Source of the DNA: Brugia malayi
Taxonomy: Eukaryota > Nematoda > Chromadorea > Rhabditida > Onchocercidae
Assembly (NCBI RefSeq): GCF_000002995.4
Contig: NW_025062476.1
Coordinates: forward strand, 4,335,001-4,399,000
Direction of reading: 5' to 3'
DNA: 64,000 bases
Shown here: in pieces, positions 51,155 to 64,000 of the stretch
Position numbering within the stretch: position 1 is the stretch's first letter
Layout of the letters: every line of letters begins with the position of its first letter
Program-made: the position numbers and the translations under genes
Notes under the pieces: generated by a model
What the model saw: the letters and a program-made list of their open reading frames with translations, nothing else
The model's database searches: none
Told to the model about the DNA's origin: nothing

Positions 51155-52499
51155 AATTGAATGCATTCATATGGCTTAAATTTATGAAATTTCATCCGTA
51201 AAATGCATAAATAAACTATAAAAAGCAAATTTGCTATCTATGCTAAGGAAGAGGATAACTAAGAGATTCATTTACAGTTAACAGATGTTTATTTCTAATA
51301 CAAGAATTAAAACTCAATAAATTCTTCTGCAAATCCGAGAAATGAAAATAAATGATTTGAATCAAAATTAATGGTGATATGGAGTTTTATTTACTGATAA
51401 TTTATTAAATATGCAAATTCTAAACCATAACTTTTAGCCTTGCTCTTGCTTTCATTAGAATTATTTGAAATATCAATTATGTCCTGGAATTAATTATCAT
51501 TTTATGAGATTTATATTAAAGCAAAATAAAGAATTGCTACTGATCATGTTTATCGATCACATGAAAAAGACCAGAAATGGCGATACTGTGTAAACTGTAG
51601 ATGACAGACACGGCAATTCTCCCTTTTGACATTCGTATACTCGTTTTAGCGTCACCGCCTTCCATCTTTGTTCGGCTTCGCAGATGGCATTGTTGTGAAG
51701 AAGGAATTCAGTAGCAGCTAATTTCGAAAATTGTTGAAGAATTGATAATGGAAGTGATATGGTTTAGATATAATGAAAGGATCGACGAAAATCTTCGATG
51801 CAGTTAAGAAGGATTTATTTAATGAGAAATTGCGAATCGAAATATTCTATGAAATTCATTTTTGATTGTCTCTCTCTTTCGATCTATCCACAATATATGG
51901 TAACCAAATAGCGAAAAGAAATTGAAATGCGCAATAAGATGACAGAATTATGGTTAAAAAAAAGTGATACATTGAAGGAAGTGATAATATCACTTTCTTA
52001 GCTAATAATTTAAACTATTTGAAATGAAATTACATATTTGTGAATTCTATTAGCCATTGTGAAAAATGTGATTTGTTTACACAAGTCGAGAACTGCTTGA
52101 ATTTGTTAGCAAAGCGGTATTTCTTTAACTCCTTTCATCACTTTCCGCCTGAGTTAAATTCAAATTTTTAATAACATTTCATCAAAATTTACATTACTTC
52201 TTCAATACTAATAATTAATTTAATCCATTTCATATATGAGTGCAAGTTACTATTTTTTTTTTTTTTTGTTGTTTTTCAAATATTTAGTGATTAAATAGCT
52301 GTCAAGATGTGATGTAAAATGAGTATGCTACTCCTATCGCTGTGCTTCATGCTACGGCGTCAAATGATAGATTTTGACTTGCAATTACCGCCCATCTGAT
52401 CAGAAATTTAACTTTGATTATACTGAAAACTTTGTTCCCTTTTAAACCAGGTCGCGGTTGCATCAAATTCATGCTGAACATTGCTCGGAAGAGATTTAA
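51155..52499. promoter_or_regulatory. Upstream region of the P-glycoprotein gene
   Basis: This 1.35-kb stretch separates the PDZ gene from the transporter and should hold the transporter promoter and leader. The part near 51580-51730 is more GC-rich than the rest. An acceptor-like TTTAAACCAG at 52441-52450 lies 50 nt before the ATG and may be a leader splice site. No coding exon could be supported here. Confidence 0.45.
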
Positions 52500-55400
52500 A
52501 TGGAGAAAAAATCGAGCTGGGAAAATAAATTCGATGGTGACACTAAACTAATTCGACATGCTTCATTCATTGAGATCGTTAGTTTTTGTGGCTTTATTAA
52601 TCAAATTTATCCATTTAGATCATACAAATATTATTATTTTATGGCTGAAAGTTGTTTACACTTACAAAAAGTATCTTAGAATCAAAAAATTTTTGAAATA
52701 AAAAAAATTAAATTTAAAATAAATTTTACCCTCGAAATGTTCTTTCCTTTCATTTGAAATTTCCTAACACATAATAATTAATTTCTTCTATCATAATCTA
52801 TTTTCGTCTAATATAATTGTTCAACGAATGGCTGGCTTCTACAATTAACCAAGAAAAGTTTATTCGCGATTTCGTTTCATCAATTTTATTTCTATTAATT
52901 TGTAAAATTTTTTGAATTTTATACAACAGTGGCCTAATTTGGCTATTTGTGTTGAAAATTTTAATTTCATTCGGTGTTGTTATGTAATACAAATACACAT
53001 ACATTAGATGGATCACTGACAAGTAACCACAAAATGAGTTGACGATAAAGCATTTATTTCTTATCTTATCAATATTTAAAATTTCACAGCTACGATATGC
53101 TGAACGACGTGATTACATCTTGCTTGCGTTTGGTATCACATTATCACTAGTGAACGGAGCCATATCACCAGTTAGCTCTGTCTTCTTCAGGGTAAATTAT
53201 GAATTACAATAAGAAGCTTTCCAACCTTTGCTAAAATATTGAACAAAGATATTAAATCGGAAACTGTCAACTATCCTATTTTTTTTCTTTTTATTCATTA
53301 ATTCAGAATAAAGTTTAGTTTGATGAATTTCAAAACAAAGAAGGAATATATTATAGGTTAGAAAATTACTATCGACAAATTTTAAAATTACTTATTTAAT
53401 TTCATTCTGAGCTATGCTCAGTGAAACATGTGACGAATAAATTTTGATCTTTAAACTAACATTAAAAGAACAAAGATGCACGAAATGACAGTACATTTTA
53501 AATTATTATTCAAAAAAAAAAAAAAAAAAAAACTGCAGGGAATGACAGATGCATTAATAGCTGGTCAAGTAAGTCTTAAAAATGGTACCTTCAATATGGA
53601 GGTATATACACACTCGGTGATTACTTATGTGTACTTTTATGCAATACTTGCTACTCTTCTATTTTTGATCAGATTCTCTTCGGTTAGTTAGTTCATTGTT
53701 GTTTATCTTAAATCTTATCAAAGTGCATTTTACAATATTCACTTCTAAATCAACAAATATCTCTAAAAAGTTCGAAAAAAATGAGAAGAATTAAATGATC
53801 ACAATTATATATTATAAATATGTTATTCAATTTTCAATTTGTTATGTTTAATGAAAATTTTGATTTCATTCAATTAAATAAAATAAGCAATTCCTTTAGT
53901 ATCCACATAATTTACACCGCTATAATTAATTTTCGCATTTAATATCTAATCAAAATTTAATTATCTTTTACAGATGAGTTGCTTCTTTACTCTAAGTGAA
54001 CGTCAAGCTCATGAAATTCGAAAAAGATTTTTTGCTGCATTGCTAAGGCAACAAATGGCTTGGTATGATAAAAATGAAGCTGGCGTACTTACTAATAAAT
54101 TATCAGCGTAGGTTTTAGTAAAACTATAAACCCATCAGAAAAAAAAAACAGATCTAATTATGATTTAAAATTTGATGTAATTGCAGTGGAATAGATCGAA
54201 TCAAGGATGGTATAGGAGACAAATTTGGTATTCTTTTGCAAGCTTCTACACATTTTATCTTTGGCATTATCATCGGTCTCTACTATAGGTGAAATCATTA
54301 CAATAATTTTGACCAATGCTAAATGATCTAAAAATCTGACTAATATTATCATAATATTATTCTGCCTAGTCAAATCTTTGAAAGAGAACGGTAGAATTAA
54401 ATAAAAATTCCAGTTTATCAATAAATAATGCTCGAATTTCAATAGTTAGTGTTTCTCACACTTAATAGCACTCAAAAAAATAAAACTTCTCTTCATTTCT
54501 AGCTGGAATATGACTTTATTGATACTGCTTGCTGCACCATTTATTATAATACTGTTGTTTGGATCAGTTAAGGTAAGTTTAATTGCATGTTAAGGTAAAT
54601 TCAGTTGTATTTTAAGGTAAGTTCAGTTATATTTTAAGGCAAGTTCAGCTGTATTTTAAGCTAAGTTCAGTTATATTTTACAAATCGTGTAAAGAGTAAT
54701 CAAAATAAGTGATAGCGCAGAAATTAGCTATTGCCAGTTAATGACTGCAAAATTTTTATATTCTTCGGAATATAAACAAATTCTTATATTCATAGGCATC
54801 TAATAAGTGTATTGTGTCCGTAGGCGCTATCAACAATGACACGTCGAGAAATGCGCGCATATGACAAAGCGGGCGCTGTTGCTAATGAAGTTATCAGTAA
54901 CATTCGAACAGTTACCTCTTTCAATGCACAGTATGCTGAAGTTGTGAGGTATTTCTTGTTTTTTTGTGATTAACGACTGAATCTTTTTTTTTTTTTTTAC
55001 ATACAATTTTGTCTAATAAAATGAAAATTTGTCCTTTCGCACTCAGTTTTTAATTGGTTTTTTAAAATTTCCATGACATAACCATTAGGGCATTGCTAGT
55101 AATTCAAAATGATTGAAACATATTTAATTATTTCTTAATGAGACAAATGGATTAGTGACAAATAATGAACACGTGAATCACACGTGAATCACTTCTTACT
55201 TTCAATTTTTCAAAGATTAGTTTTGAAATTCAAAATTGCTATGAAAAAGTGAATAGTTTTAGATACAGAGATCGTCTGAATTATGCGCAAAAAATTGGTA
55301 TAAAAGGAGTGCTTATTACTGGTATTTTCATGGGTTTTTATATTTTTGTTATCTTTGGTTCTATGGGATTTGTTTTCTGGTAAGTATCATCAAATTATCA

Positions 55401-58400
55401 TAAAATTCGAAAATGTTGACAAAAAAAAGTCATAATTGCTAAATATCTCATAAATCAAAAATTTTTAAAACTTTCTAACTTTTAAAAATTTACTGAAAGA
55501 TGACAAATTAATGCTCTCTTTTAGTTCAAATGAATCACTGTTGCTCCTTAATTATAATATTGAATATTAAATTAATTTACCTACTATACAAATATGCCTC
55601 AAAAAATTTATAGGTATGGTACAAATTTGGTGACCGAAGGTAAAATTACGCCAGGCACTGTATTTGCGGTATTTTGGGCTATAATGATTGGCGCAATTCA
55701 TTTAGGTCAAGCAATACCGCAACTTGGTGTTTTCACTGCTGCAAAACTTGCTGCTGGAGAAATATTTGAAATTATTGACTTGGTAAATAATAAAATTATT
55801 TGAAATTTAAGATAAAAACAAATGGTTCTACAAAATGTGTAGAAGAAATTCAGGAAAAAATCAATTGAAATAACTTAGAAAATTATAATTTTCACTATTT
55901 TTGTGCTTATATGCATAGTTCTCTCTGAGGTGAATAAAGGAAGTAATTTTTTCTTTTTTAGGAACCAAATATCAATTGTATGTCACCGCATGGATTAATT
56001 CCATCACATGTGGAAGGTCGAATCGAACTTAATAATATCAATTTCTGGTATCCAAGTCGGCCGAATGTTAAAATTTTGCATAACACATCATTTACGGTTT
56101 TGAATTTGTACAATCTATTTTTCAAATATTCCTCTAACTGTTTAGTTAACATTTATAATTCCACTTTATTATATTTCGGACAACTTATGCAATTACATTC
56201 ATTGATTTGAATTGCATGATTTAAATTCAATTTTACAATTTGATCTTAAACCGTTTTAGACAACTAAAATATTCTAAGCATAACGAAATATACCAAGAGA
56301 ATGAAACGCTTAAATTGTTTAAATTATAATTGCTGTAACCAAATTGATTCAAAATGTCCCGTCGTTCTTTTTTTTTATTCAATTACCTAATTTGTATAAA
56401 TCAATGGTCAGTGAAGATGAAAAACTTCTATCAGTAACCAACTTTTTCGTTTTGCAATTTGAGGTGAATGCAGGTAGTACGGTTGCTTTGGTTGGACATA
56501 GCGGTTGCGGTAAATCAACTATAATCGAATTATTATTAAGATTCTATGAACAGCAAGCAGGAATAGTTAGTTTTATTCCCATATAATATTCCTCAAAACC
56601 AGAAGAAAGTGTAAAATAAATAAACAATATACTTTTTTATTGTGTTTTCAAAAACTTTTTGTCTGACCAAAAAAAAAAAAAAAATATTTTTCTATGATAT
56701 CATAAAGAATGTTTTTAAAAGTGAAATATAATAATATTAGCGATCAAATTAATGAATTTTAGATTACTCTTGACGGTGTACCAATTAGAGATTTGAATAT
56801 TGAATGGTTACGTAATAAAATTGGATTTGTTTCACAAGAACCGGTAATATTTGCTGCAACAGTGGAGGAGAATTTAAAATTGGGCAATGAAGCATTGACC
56901 GAGATTGAATTAATCGAAGCCTGTAGAATTGCAAATGCTCATGATTTCATAATGAAATTACCAAAAGTTAGCTTTAGTTGATTTCAAATTAAATTAATTT
57001 TTTTTTTTTGATAAACATAGATGTATAGTTTAAATTTAGGAAAAAATGTGATTAATAGTTTCTTTAATTTTTGATAATGTACATTTACTTTAATGCAAAG
57101 TACTAAAAATGTTTTACTTTTGAAACCTTTTAACCTAACAAATTTGTTGGAAGAGCAAAAATGTGCATGATTTTGTTTTAAAATTGTTCCGGAATTTCTT
57201 AAAGTGAAAAGTAAATTTAAATTGTTTTAAAGTTTTGTTACACTAATTTAAACTGTTTTAACTTTTGCACATTCCTGATAATACTGTGTAATAATAATGA
57301 TAGATAATAAACATTCAAGGCTTTTCTGCTAAACTTTTCTTTCCTGAACATTTAGGGCTACAAGACATTAATCGGTGTTGGTGGTATACAGTTATCCGGT
57401 GGTCAAAAACAACGAATTGCTATTGCTCGAGTTTTAGTTCGTGATCCGAAAATTTTGCTATTCGATGAAGCAACTAGTGCATTGGATTCGGAAAGTGAAG
57501 TTGCTGTACAGATGGCACTTGATCGGGTAATTAATCTATTCGTTATTCCTAATTACGTAAGCTCAAGGATTAGCTGATTCTACTTTAGTTCATCCTTTTT
57601 TTACCTTAGTTAGAAATCTTAGAAAAGTATAATCTTTGATATTTGCATTGAATTGACAAATGAATATAACTCGGACTAGTTGGACCACTCCAAAGCAAGA
57701 ATTTTATATTACTAAAAAAAAAAAAAAACATATAATATAAATAATAAATATAATTAATTTCTTCAATACTGCAGTAAAATATACTGAAAATAAACCTTTA
57801 TCACAGGTAGATAGATGATAGACAGAATAGTTCCGCCGAAATGTCATCTACAAAGAGAATAAACGTCTCTGTTGACCTCTTCAAAGTGATCGATTGGTCA
57901 TTTTGATTAAATTAAACAATTACAAATGATTATTAAAGGTACGAGCTGGACGTACCACAATAACAATAGCACATCGTTTGTCAACAATACGTAATGCTGA
58001 TCAAATTATTGTTTTCAAAAATGGTAAAATCATAGAAAGTGGTTTACATGATGAACTAATAGCGCTGGATGGAATTTATCGGCAAAATGTACAAGCACAG
58101 GAAATAGGAAGAGGAGATGTTGAATTTGTGGATAGTGGTATGTGAGCTGATCAATTTTTAGTTTATTTTTGGCAATTAATTATCACCAAATAAAATTTAT
58201 AAATGGTACACTTTAGTATAAAACATTTTGTAGTAAGAAATGCTCAGGAAATATAGATTTTTTCGGATGAGTAATAGATTGATGGAGTACTAATAGTGAA
58301 TTAAATTTAATATACTTAAATTCACTAAACTTGGTTGAAAAATGACCAATTAAAGAAATACTAATACGTAAAGTGAAAGCAACATCATTCCTTAAAATCT

Positions 58401-61400
58401 TAATCGCCTAAAAAATCTATATCTTTTCAAAAATTAAAGTAAACAAACACAATGTGAAACTAATAAAGGAAAAATCAAAAAAAAAAAAAAAACTGAATAA
58501 ACTAAGTTAATCGCTGATCAAAATTTAAAACCATCGAGAATCTGCCGATGCCTTTCAATACTTTATTCAAAATGATTCATTGATTTGTGTTCTTTGTTAT
58601 CAGCTTTTATTCAGATGAGTCATCCTTGTCATATCAGTTTGAAAACAATGAGAGGATAGATGAAGAAAGTGATAGTAATAGAATCAGCAAATGGCTTCAT
58701 CGAAACGAATACTTTCGAAAATCAAATGCTTCTTCAAAATCACATATCAGTGAAATAGATTGTGAAAATGAGAAGTAAATATTTGAAATTATGCAAGCTA
58801 ATGATTTCTTGAACTTCTAAAAGATTAGTGAAAATATTTACTAAGCTTTGATGATAAAAAGAAAAAAAAGCTTATCTATCAGTTAATTAGAAGCATAATC
58901 TAGCATTTTTCAATCATTTCAATAAAGAAATTTGTTTTTTTTTTTGCAGGATTTCTTACAAAGATATTAGTGATAAAGTTAAAAATGCATCGATTTTCGA
59001 TATTTTAAAGTTTGCCGGGAAGGTAAGGACAAACTTATTATTTCATTTCACATTTTAGTCTAAATTAATTCGAATGCTAAAAAAAAGTTATATTTGAGGA
59101 ATTACCGATCATTGCTGTGGCTTTAATATTTACAATATTGAGAGGTTTATCATGGCCGATTTTCTCTATTATCTACGGTCGGACATTCTTGGTGAGTTCA
59201 ACATTTGCAAATACTTTTTGATTTTTGAACGAAAAAAGCAAAAATGGATGATGCATTTAAGTTTATGATCTCAAAAATGTTTCACTGTGTTTTGTATATT
59301 GATAGTTAGTTGTGTTCATTGATAATCAATTAATTTAATCATTGACAATTAACTAATTTAATCATTGATAATTAACTAATTTAGTCATTGATAATCAACT
59401 AATTTAATCACTGATAATCAACTAATTTAATCATTCATAATCAACTAATTTAATCATTGATAATTAACTAATTTAATCATTCATAATCAACTAATTTAAT
59501 CATTGATAATCAACTAATTTAATCATTGATAATCAACTAATTTAATCACTGATAATCAACTAATTTAATCATTCATAATCAACTAATTTAATCATTCATA
59601 ATCAACTAATTTAATCACTGATAATCAACTAATTTAATCACTGATAATCAACTAATTTAATCATTCATAATCACCTAATTTAATCACTGATAATCAACTA
59701 ATTTAATCATTCATAATCAACTAATTTAATCACTGATAATCAACTAATTTAATCATTCATAATCAACTAATTTAATCACTGATAATCAACTAATTTAATC
59801 ATTGATAATCAACTAATTTAATCATTCATAATCAACTAATTTAATCATTGATAATTAACTAATTTAATCATTGATAATTAACTAATTTTCAATCAGTTCA
59901 GGCTCTGTCCTCGTTGGACAATGATAAAATGATAAAAGACACTGCACTGAATGCAATATTATACCTTATTTTGGGTATTGTTGGTGGATTTTCGACATTT
60001 TCTTCTGGCACTCTGTTTGGTATTGCTGGTGAAAAAATCTCAGTGAGACTTCGCATTGCAGTTTTCACGGTTAATTTTATTTTTGTCGAGATTTCGAGAA
60101 GCAGTTAATTGATTTTCTCAATTTTTGAATGCAATTGTTATTTAGAATATCTTACGACAAGATTCTTCATTCTTCGACAGCGAACATCATTCAATCGGAA
60201 AATTAACAACACTTCTGGCAACTGATGCTCAAAATATCAAAGCTGTATTATTAAAAAATTTTTTCTCAGAAAATTAATGGCAGAGTTTAAAATTTCATTC
60301 ATTCAATTGACTGAAAACTTTCAGAAGTTATATTCCAAAATTAATATTAGAACATTTCGCTTTTGAATTTTTCCTTGAAAATTTAGTACAATAGCATAAT
60401 CTGAAATTTCTTAATCCATACAAAATTGAATGTAACTTGATCCCTTCAAAACTCTAATTTCTAGGCAATCGATCAACGATTGGCGGAACTGTTACAAGGA
60501 ATTGTTTCACTTTGCGCCGGTATAATTGTAGCATTTTCATTTAGTTGGAAAATGGCATCTATTGGTGTTATTATTTGTGCAACTTTTGTCATTTTGCAAA
60601 CTTCTCTTTCGCATTATCTCAAAATTCAGGGCCAAAAGGATGCTAAAATAGCTGAAAGAGCTACTAGTGTTAGTCTTCTTTATAATATAATTTTCTAAGA
60701 GTTCCGGAACCTGAAGGATATTATTTTCAATAATCCCGGATTTCACACAGTTTTTTTTTTTTATTTGACGATTTAAATATTCCTTGAACAATTCATAAAT
60801 TCTATAATTTCGCATTGTTCCAATTTAATTCTTTTTATCATCTAAAATTTTTTTCAGTTAGCTTCCGAATCAATCGAAAATATCCGAACTGTGCAGTATT
60901 TAACTATGCAACCGAAAATATATGAATCGTATTGCTTTTCATTACAGGAACCTCATAAACGAGCGGTTATTCGAGGTTTCGATTTACACTTTTTTTTTCA
61001 TGCATGCATGTATGCATGCATGTACGATATAAGATAGAAAGATGCATACTGCATGTTACAATATTCGTCTAATTGCATGCTATATCCTATTGGTTTGCAG
61101 TTTCACTACTTTCATTTTTAATTTGGAGTATTGTCGTTTTTTTTATTTATAAATTTAAATTTAATTGAAATCTAAAAAAATTTTTTTATTTAAATCTAAT
61201 AAATTTAATTCAAATATTTTTTATTTTTAACTAGAATCACATGTCATTATTTTATTTATTTATAAATTAAATTCAAATCCAAAAAAAAAATTTTTTTTAA
61301 ATTATTATCTAGTACAAACTCATATAATTCAAACAATCTCCAACAAGAATCTTTTTAATAGTTAACACCTGAACCTTGGAAAATGAGTGGGAAAATACTC

Positions 61401-63878
61401 GTTAAGTTGAAATTATTTTTGAATGCTTATATAATTCTAGGATTTTAGGCAAATTTTTATGATAAATTTGAAATTATCTAATTAAGTTCTAAGTTTTCTT
61501 CCTAAATGTTACTTTTAAATTATACTTATACTCTAGGTTTTTGGCAAGCATTGAGTTACGCACTGTCCAATAGTTTTGTTCAGTCCAACTTTGCCATTTC
61601 CTATCTTTTTGGTCTTTGGTTGGTACGGAATTCATGGTCTGAACCATACATTGTTTTTCAGTAAGTTTTAGCAAACATTTTAATCTATCTAATTAATCAT
61701 TTTTCAACTTAATTAATTTAATTTGTATATTTATTGTTTATTTTTCCTAAAAATTCCATTAAATCAAAGTTACAAATTTTATTTCGTAATAGTAACATTT
61801 TGATATTTTTTTACATTTTTGTTGCTTACAAATTTCGAGAATGATTATATCTATGAAAAAATTTTTTAAAAAATAAAAATTTTTAATTTTCATTTTTGTA
61901 TAGGGTAATTGAAGCATTAAATATGGCATCACTTACTGCACTTGCGGCAGCATCATTTTTATCGGAATACGTTCGAGCTCGCATTTCAGCAAGTCTAACA
62001 TTCCATATCAAAAATCAAATTCCACTTATAGATAATTTATCTGAAGCTGGTAGTTTATCTGAACAGGTGCCAGAAATTTTATCTTTTATTCATCTTCCAA
62101 TTAGAATAAAACAAAAGTTTCAAATTTGATGAAAAACGGTTGCATTTAACTGAAGGAAACAGTTATAGTAGTTTAATTTTTTAATTAATCTTTAAGCAAA
62201 AGAATTGTAATCATTACTTCATTAATATTCAACAATTAATTTTGCAAATAAATGATGAATATACTAAAATGCATGACTTTTTATTTCAAATTATTAAGAA
62301 ATGAGAATTGAAAACTTTATGAGCTAAAAGTTTTTTTCTTCCAAACATCGGAAATTCTATTTTGCAAATTAATATTCATATAAAATAGCTTACTTTTCTT
62401 AGATTTCAAAAATAGTTAATTATTTCTTCGGGAAAATTTTTTTCGCAAAATTTTTTCTTTTTAGACAATTAAAGGAAACATTTATCTGAAGGATGTTTGT
62501 TTCGTATATCCAATGTTTCGTCAAAATTCTATTCTCAGAAAATTTTCCATGTCTGCAACGTATGGTCAAACGGTAGCACTAATAGGACCAAGTGGTTGTG
62601 GCAAAAGTACGGTGATTAAATTGCTGGAACGATTTTATGATGTTACTGATGGTGTTTTGGTGAATTTTTTTTTTATTGGAAAATGAAAATTAAATCTTTA
62701 AAATTTTGTTTAGTTTATCTGTGTGACAACTCAAAATATTGCATAGATCTTCTGAAAATGCACTAAATACTTAATGTTGTTAATTGTCAAGACTGAATCT
62801 TTTACTGATTTTTAAGCAACATTATTATGTAATCAATTACTTGAAATTAGCTAAGAAACAAATCTAATTGGAAAGACAGAAAATGCTCCAAAAGAATTTG
62901 ATTTCCAACATTATATATAATTTCAAGTAAATTAAATTAAAGTTTATCGATGGTCACGATATCAAAAGTTATAATATTCGATATCTTCGATCACATATTG
63001 CATTGGTAGACCAAGAACCAACATTATTTAATGTAAGTATTCGAGACAATATTGCATATGGCTTGGATGATGCATCACAGGAACAAATTGAAGCAGCTGC
63101 GAAATTAGTCAATATTCACAGTTTTGTTGTCACTTTACCGCAGGTTTGTTTTCTTTAGGCGCAAAAGTTAAATATTGAAATAAAGTTAAGGCTTTCTGAT
63201 ATTTAAGTAATATATCTTTGGAAAGTAGAACCAAAAGCTTGACCGAAGTCCAATTTAGAGTTTTCTAATTCGAATCAACTATTCTCTCTATCTAAAATTA
63301 CTGAAAATCTTTATCGCTATAGAGCAAAAAATTAGAGATGCGACTTTTTTTTTTTTCGATGTTGTAACTAAAATGATTGAACTTCAATTATTTTCAGGGT
63401 TACGATACAATTGTTGGCTCAAAAGGAAGTCATTTGTCAGGTGGTCAAAAACAACGGATTGCAATTGCAAGAGCAATTATAAGAAATCCAAAAATACTTC
63501 TTCTTGATGAAGCTACTAGCGCTTTGGATAGTGAAAATGAAAAAGTATAGCACTTGTAATGTAAAACATATCTTAAAAGTCTAATGAGAAGAATGTCCAT
63601 TTAATTTAATTCTTGATCGATTTAAAAAAAATACCTTTATGAAGTTTTTTTTTTTTTTTTTTTAATGAATTCAAATTTAGATGGTACAAGAAGCACTGGA
63701 GACAGCACGTCGTGGTCGAACCTGTGTTGTGATCGCTCATCGTTTGAAAACAATTCAAAATGCTGATTTAATAATTGTTTTAAAAGATGGTCAAGTTGTA
63801 GAATGTGGTAATCACATTCAGCTATTAGCTCAAAAAGGCTTGTACTGTTATCTGATTGAAAAACAAAAGGTACTGTAA
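52500..63878 (+). CDS. ABCB-type P-glycoprotein, full transporter, complete
   Basis: ATP-driven efflux pump of the MDR/P-glycoprotein family in the cell membrane, expelling lipophilic compounds. Exons: 52500-52577, 53090-53191, 53539-53682, 53974-54107, 54187-54288, 54503-54572, 54824-54948, 55263-55379, 55614-55782, 55962-56096, 56464-56565, 56763-56966, 57356-57526, 57939-58137, 58615-58774, 58950-59022, 59099-59191, 59902-60069, 60146-60244, 60465-60668, 60858-60975, 61537-61660, 61904-62066, 62465-62659, 62943-63143, 63398-63544, 63681-63878; 1264 aa, the usual full-transporter length. The order is six helices, ATPase 1, charged linker, six helices, ATPase 2. Both ATPases are intact: Walker [10 protein letters not shown] (about 402) and GPSGCGKST (1059), signature LSGGQKQR twice, Walker [10 protein letters not shown] and LDEATSALD, and H-loops IAHRL twice. 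Which nematode pgp paralogue it is cannot be told here. Confidence 0.96.
54568..54677 (+). repeat. 22-bp tandem repeat copying a splice donor
   Basis: Five units of exactly 22 bp begin inside the last codons of the transporter exon ending at 54572 and run into the intron. Each starts with the exon-intron junction TTAAG/GTAAGT or a variant of it: GTAAGT (the real one), GTAAAT, GTAAGT, GCAAGT and CTAAGT. The array thus holds at least two extra usable donor sites, 22 and 44 bp downstream. Confidence 0.9.
59316..59888 (+). repeat. 23-bp minisatellite, about 25 units, in a transporter intron
   Basis: The unit is close to AATCATTGATAATCAACTAATTT, with three common variants at its centre (TTGATAA, CTGATAA, TTCATAA). 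The array fills most of the intron between the exons ending at 59191 and starting at 59902, and its last unit ends about 13 nt before the acceptor TCAGTTCAG. Low divergence between units suggests recent expansion; length is likely to vary between individuals. Confidence 0.95.
60998..61024 (+). repeat. Short CATG/TGCA-type microsatellite
   Basis: A run of ATGCATGC-like tetranucleotides lies in the intron after the transporter exon ending at 60975, with further TGCATG words down to about 61080. It is self-complementary. Confidence 0.7.
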
Positions 63879-64000
63879 GAATGTACTCGAACATTCCAAA
63901 GACACTAATTAATGCTGTTAACTTTAATCTTTTGATTATATTTAACTTTATGAAATAATCAATTTACTATGTTAAAAAAAAGTAACTTCTATCTTTAGAA

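Noticed and set aside
60998..61080. Palindromic ATGCATGC run considered as the end of a mobile element
   Set aside because: No terminal inverted repeats, target duplication or transposase remnant nearby; a simple repeat explains it.
1..64000. CRISPR array, bacterial operon or endosymbiont insertion
   Set aside because: The tandem arrays have no spacers, all genes have spliceosomal introns and animal homologues, and no stretch shows bacterial gene density.

Overview
The window looks like nuclear DNA of a nematode, most likely a filarial (clade III) species. This rests on very AT-rich sequence, many GT-AG introns of roughly 50-600 bp with TTTCAG-like acceptors, candidate spliced-leader acceptors just upstream of several start codons, and protein matches that are clearly animal. 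The species assignment is inference. Exon models below were joined by hand from splice signals, reading phase and recalled human homologues; for nearly every gene the exon phases close without a break.

Layout. 1-423: 3' end of an unrecognised plus-strand gene. 2.4-12.5 kb, minus strand: TOP3B (topoisomerase 3-beta, 858 aa) and PUS10 (tRNA pseudouridine synthase, 465 aa). 13.0-14.9 kb, plus strand: a small Lys/Glu-rich protein with two near-identical C-terminal modules, not recognised. 16.4-29.9 kb, minus strand: a cytosolic purine 5'-nucleotidase (NT5C2 type, about 560 aa), the intraflagellar transport protein TTC26/IFT56 (559 aa) and mitochondrial ribosomal protein L47 (235 aa). From 30.3 kb to the right edge all recognised genes lie on the plus strand: TRIAP1/Mdm35 (86 aa, three short exons), MED10 (165 aa), MRPL43 (169 aa), CARNMT1-type methyltransferase (392 aa), a WDR59-type GATOR2 subunit (at least 1141 aa, first exon not found), a two-PDZ protein (361 aa) and a complete ABCB/P-glycoprotein transporter (27 exons, 1264 aa).

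The genes are mostly unrelated housekeeping functions: nucleic-acid metabolism, mitochondrial translation and lipid shuttling, Mediator, cilia, nutrient signalling and drug or xenobiotic efflux. There is no sign of a gene cluster for one pathway, of a CRISPR array, of an intact mobile element or of recent transfer. Some close co-directional neighbours (TRIAP1-MED10, WDR59-PDZ) could be operonic.

The most unusual structure lies at the splicing level. Two independent 22-bp tandem arrays start at an exon-intron junction and carry repeated copies of the 5' splice site. A third array of about 25 units of 23 bp abuts a 3' splice site. Two well-formed cassette exons (in TOP3B and WDR59) would each bring in a premature stop. 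A decayed duplicate of a TTC26 exon sits in the next intron. In the two-module gene, both modules are interrupted by an intron at the same codon.
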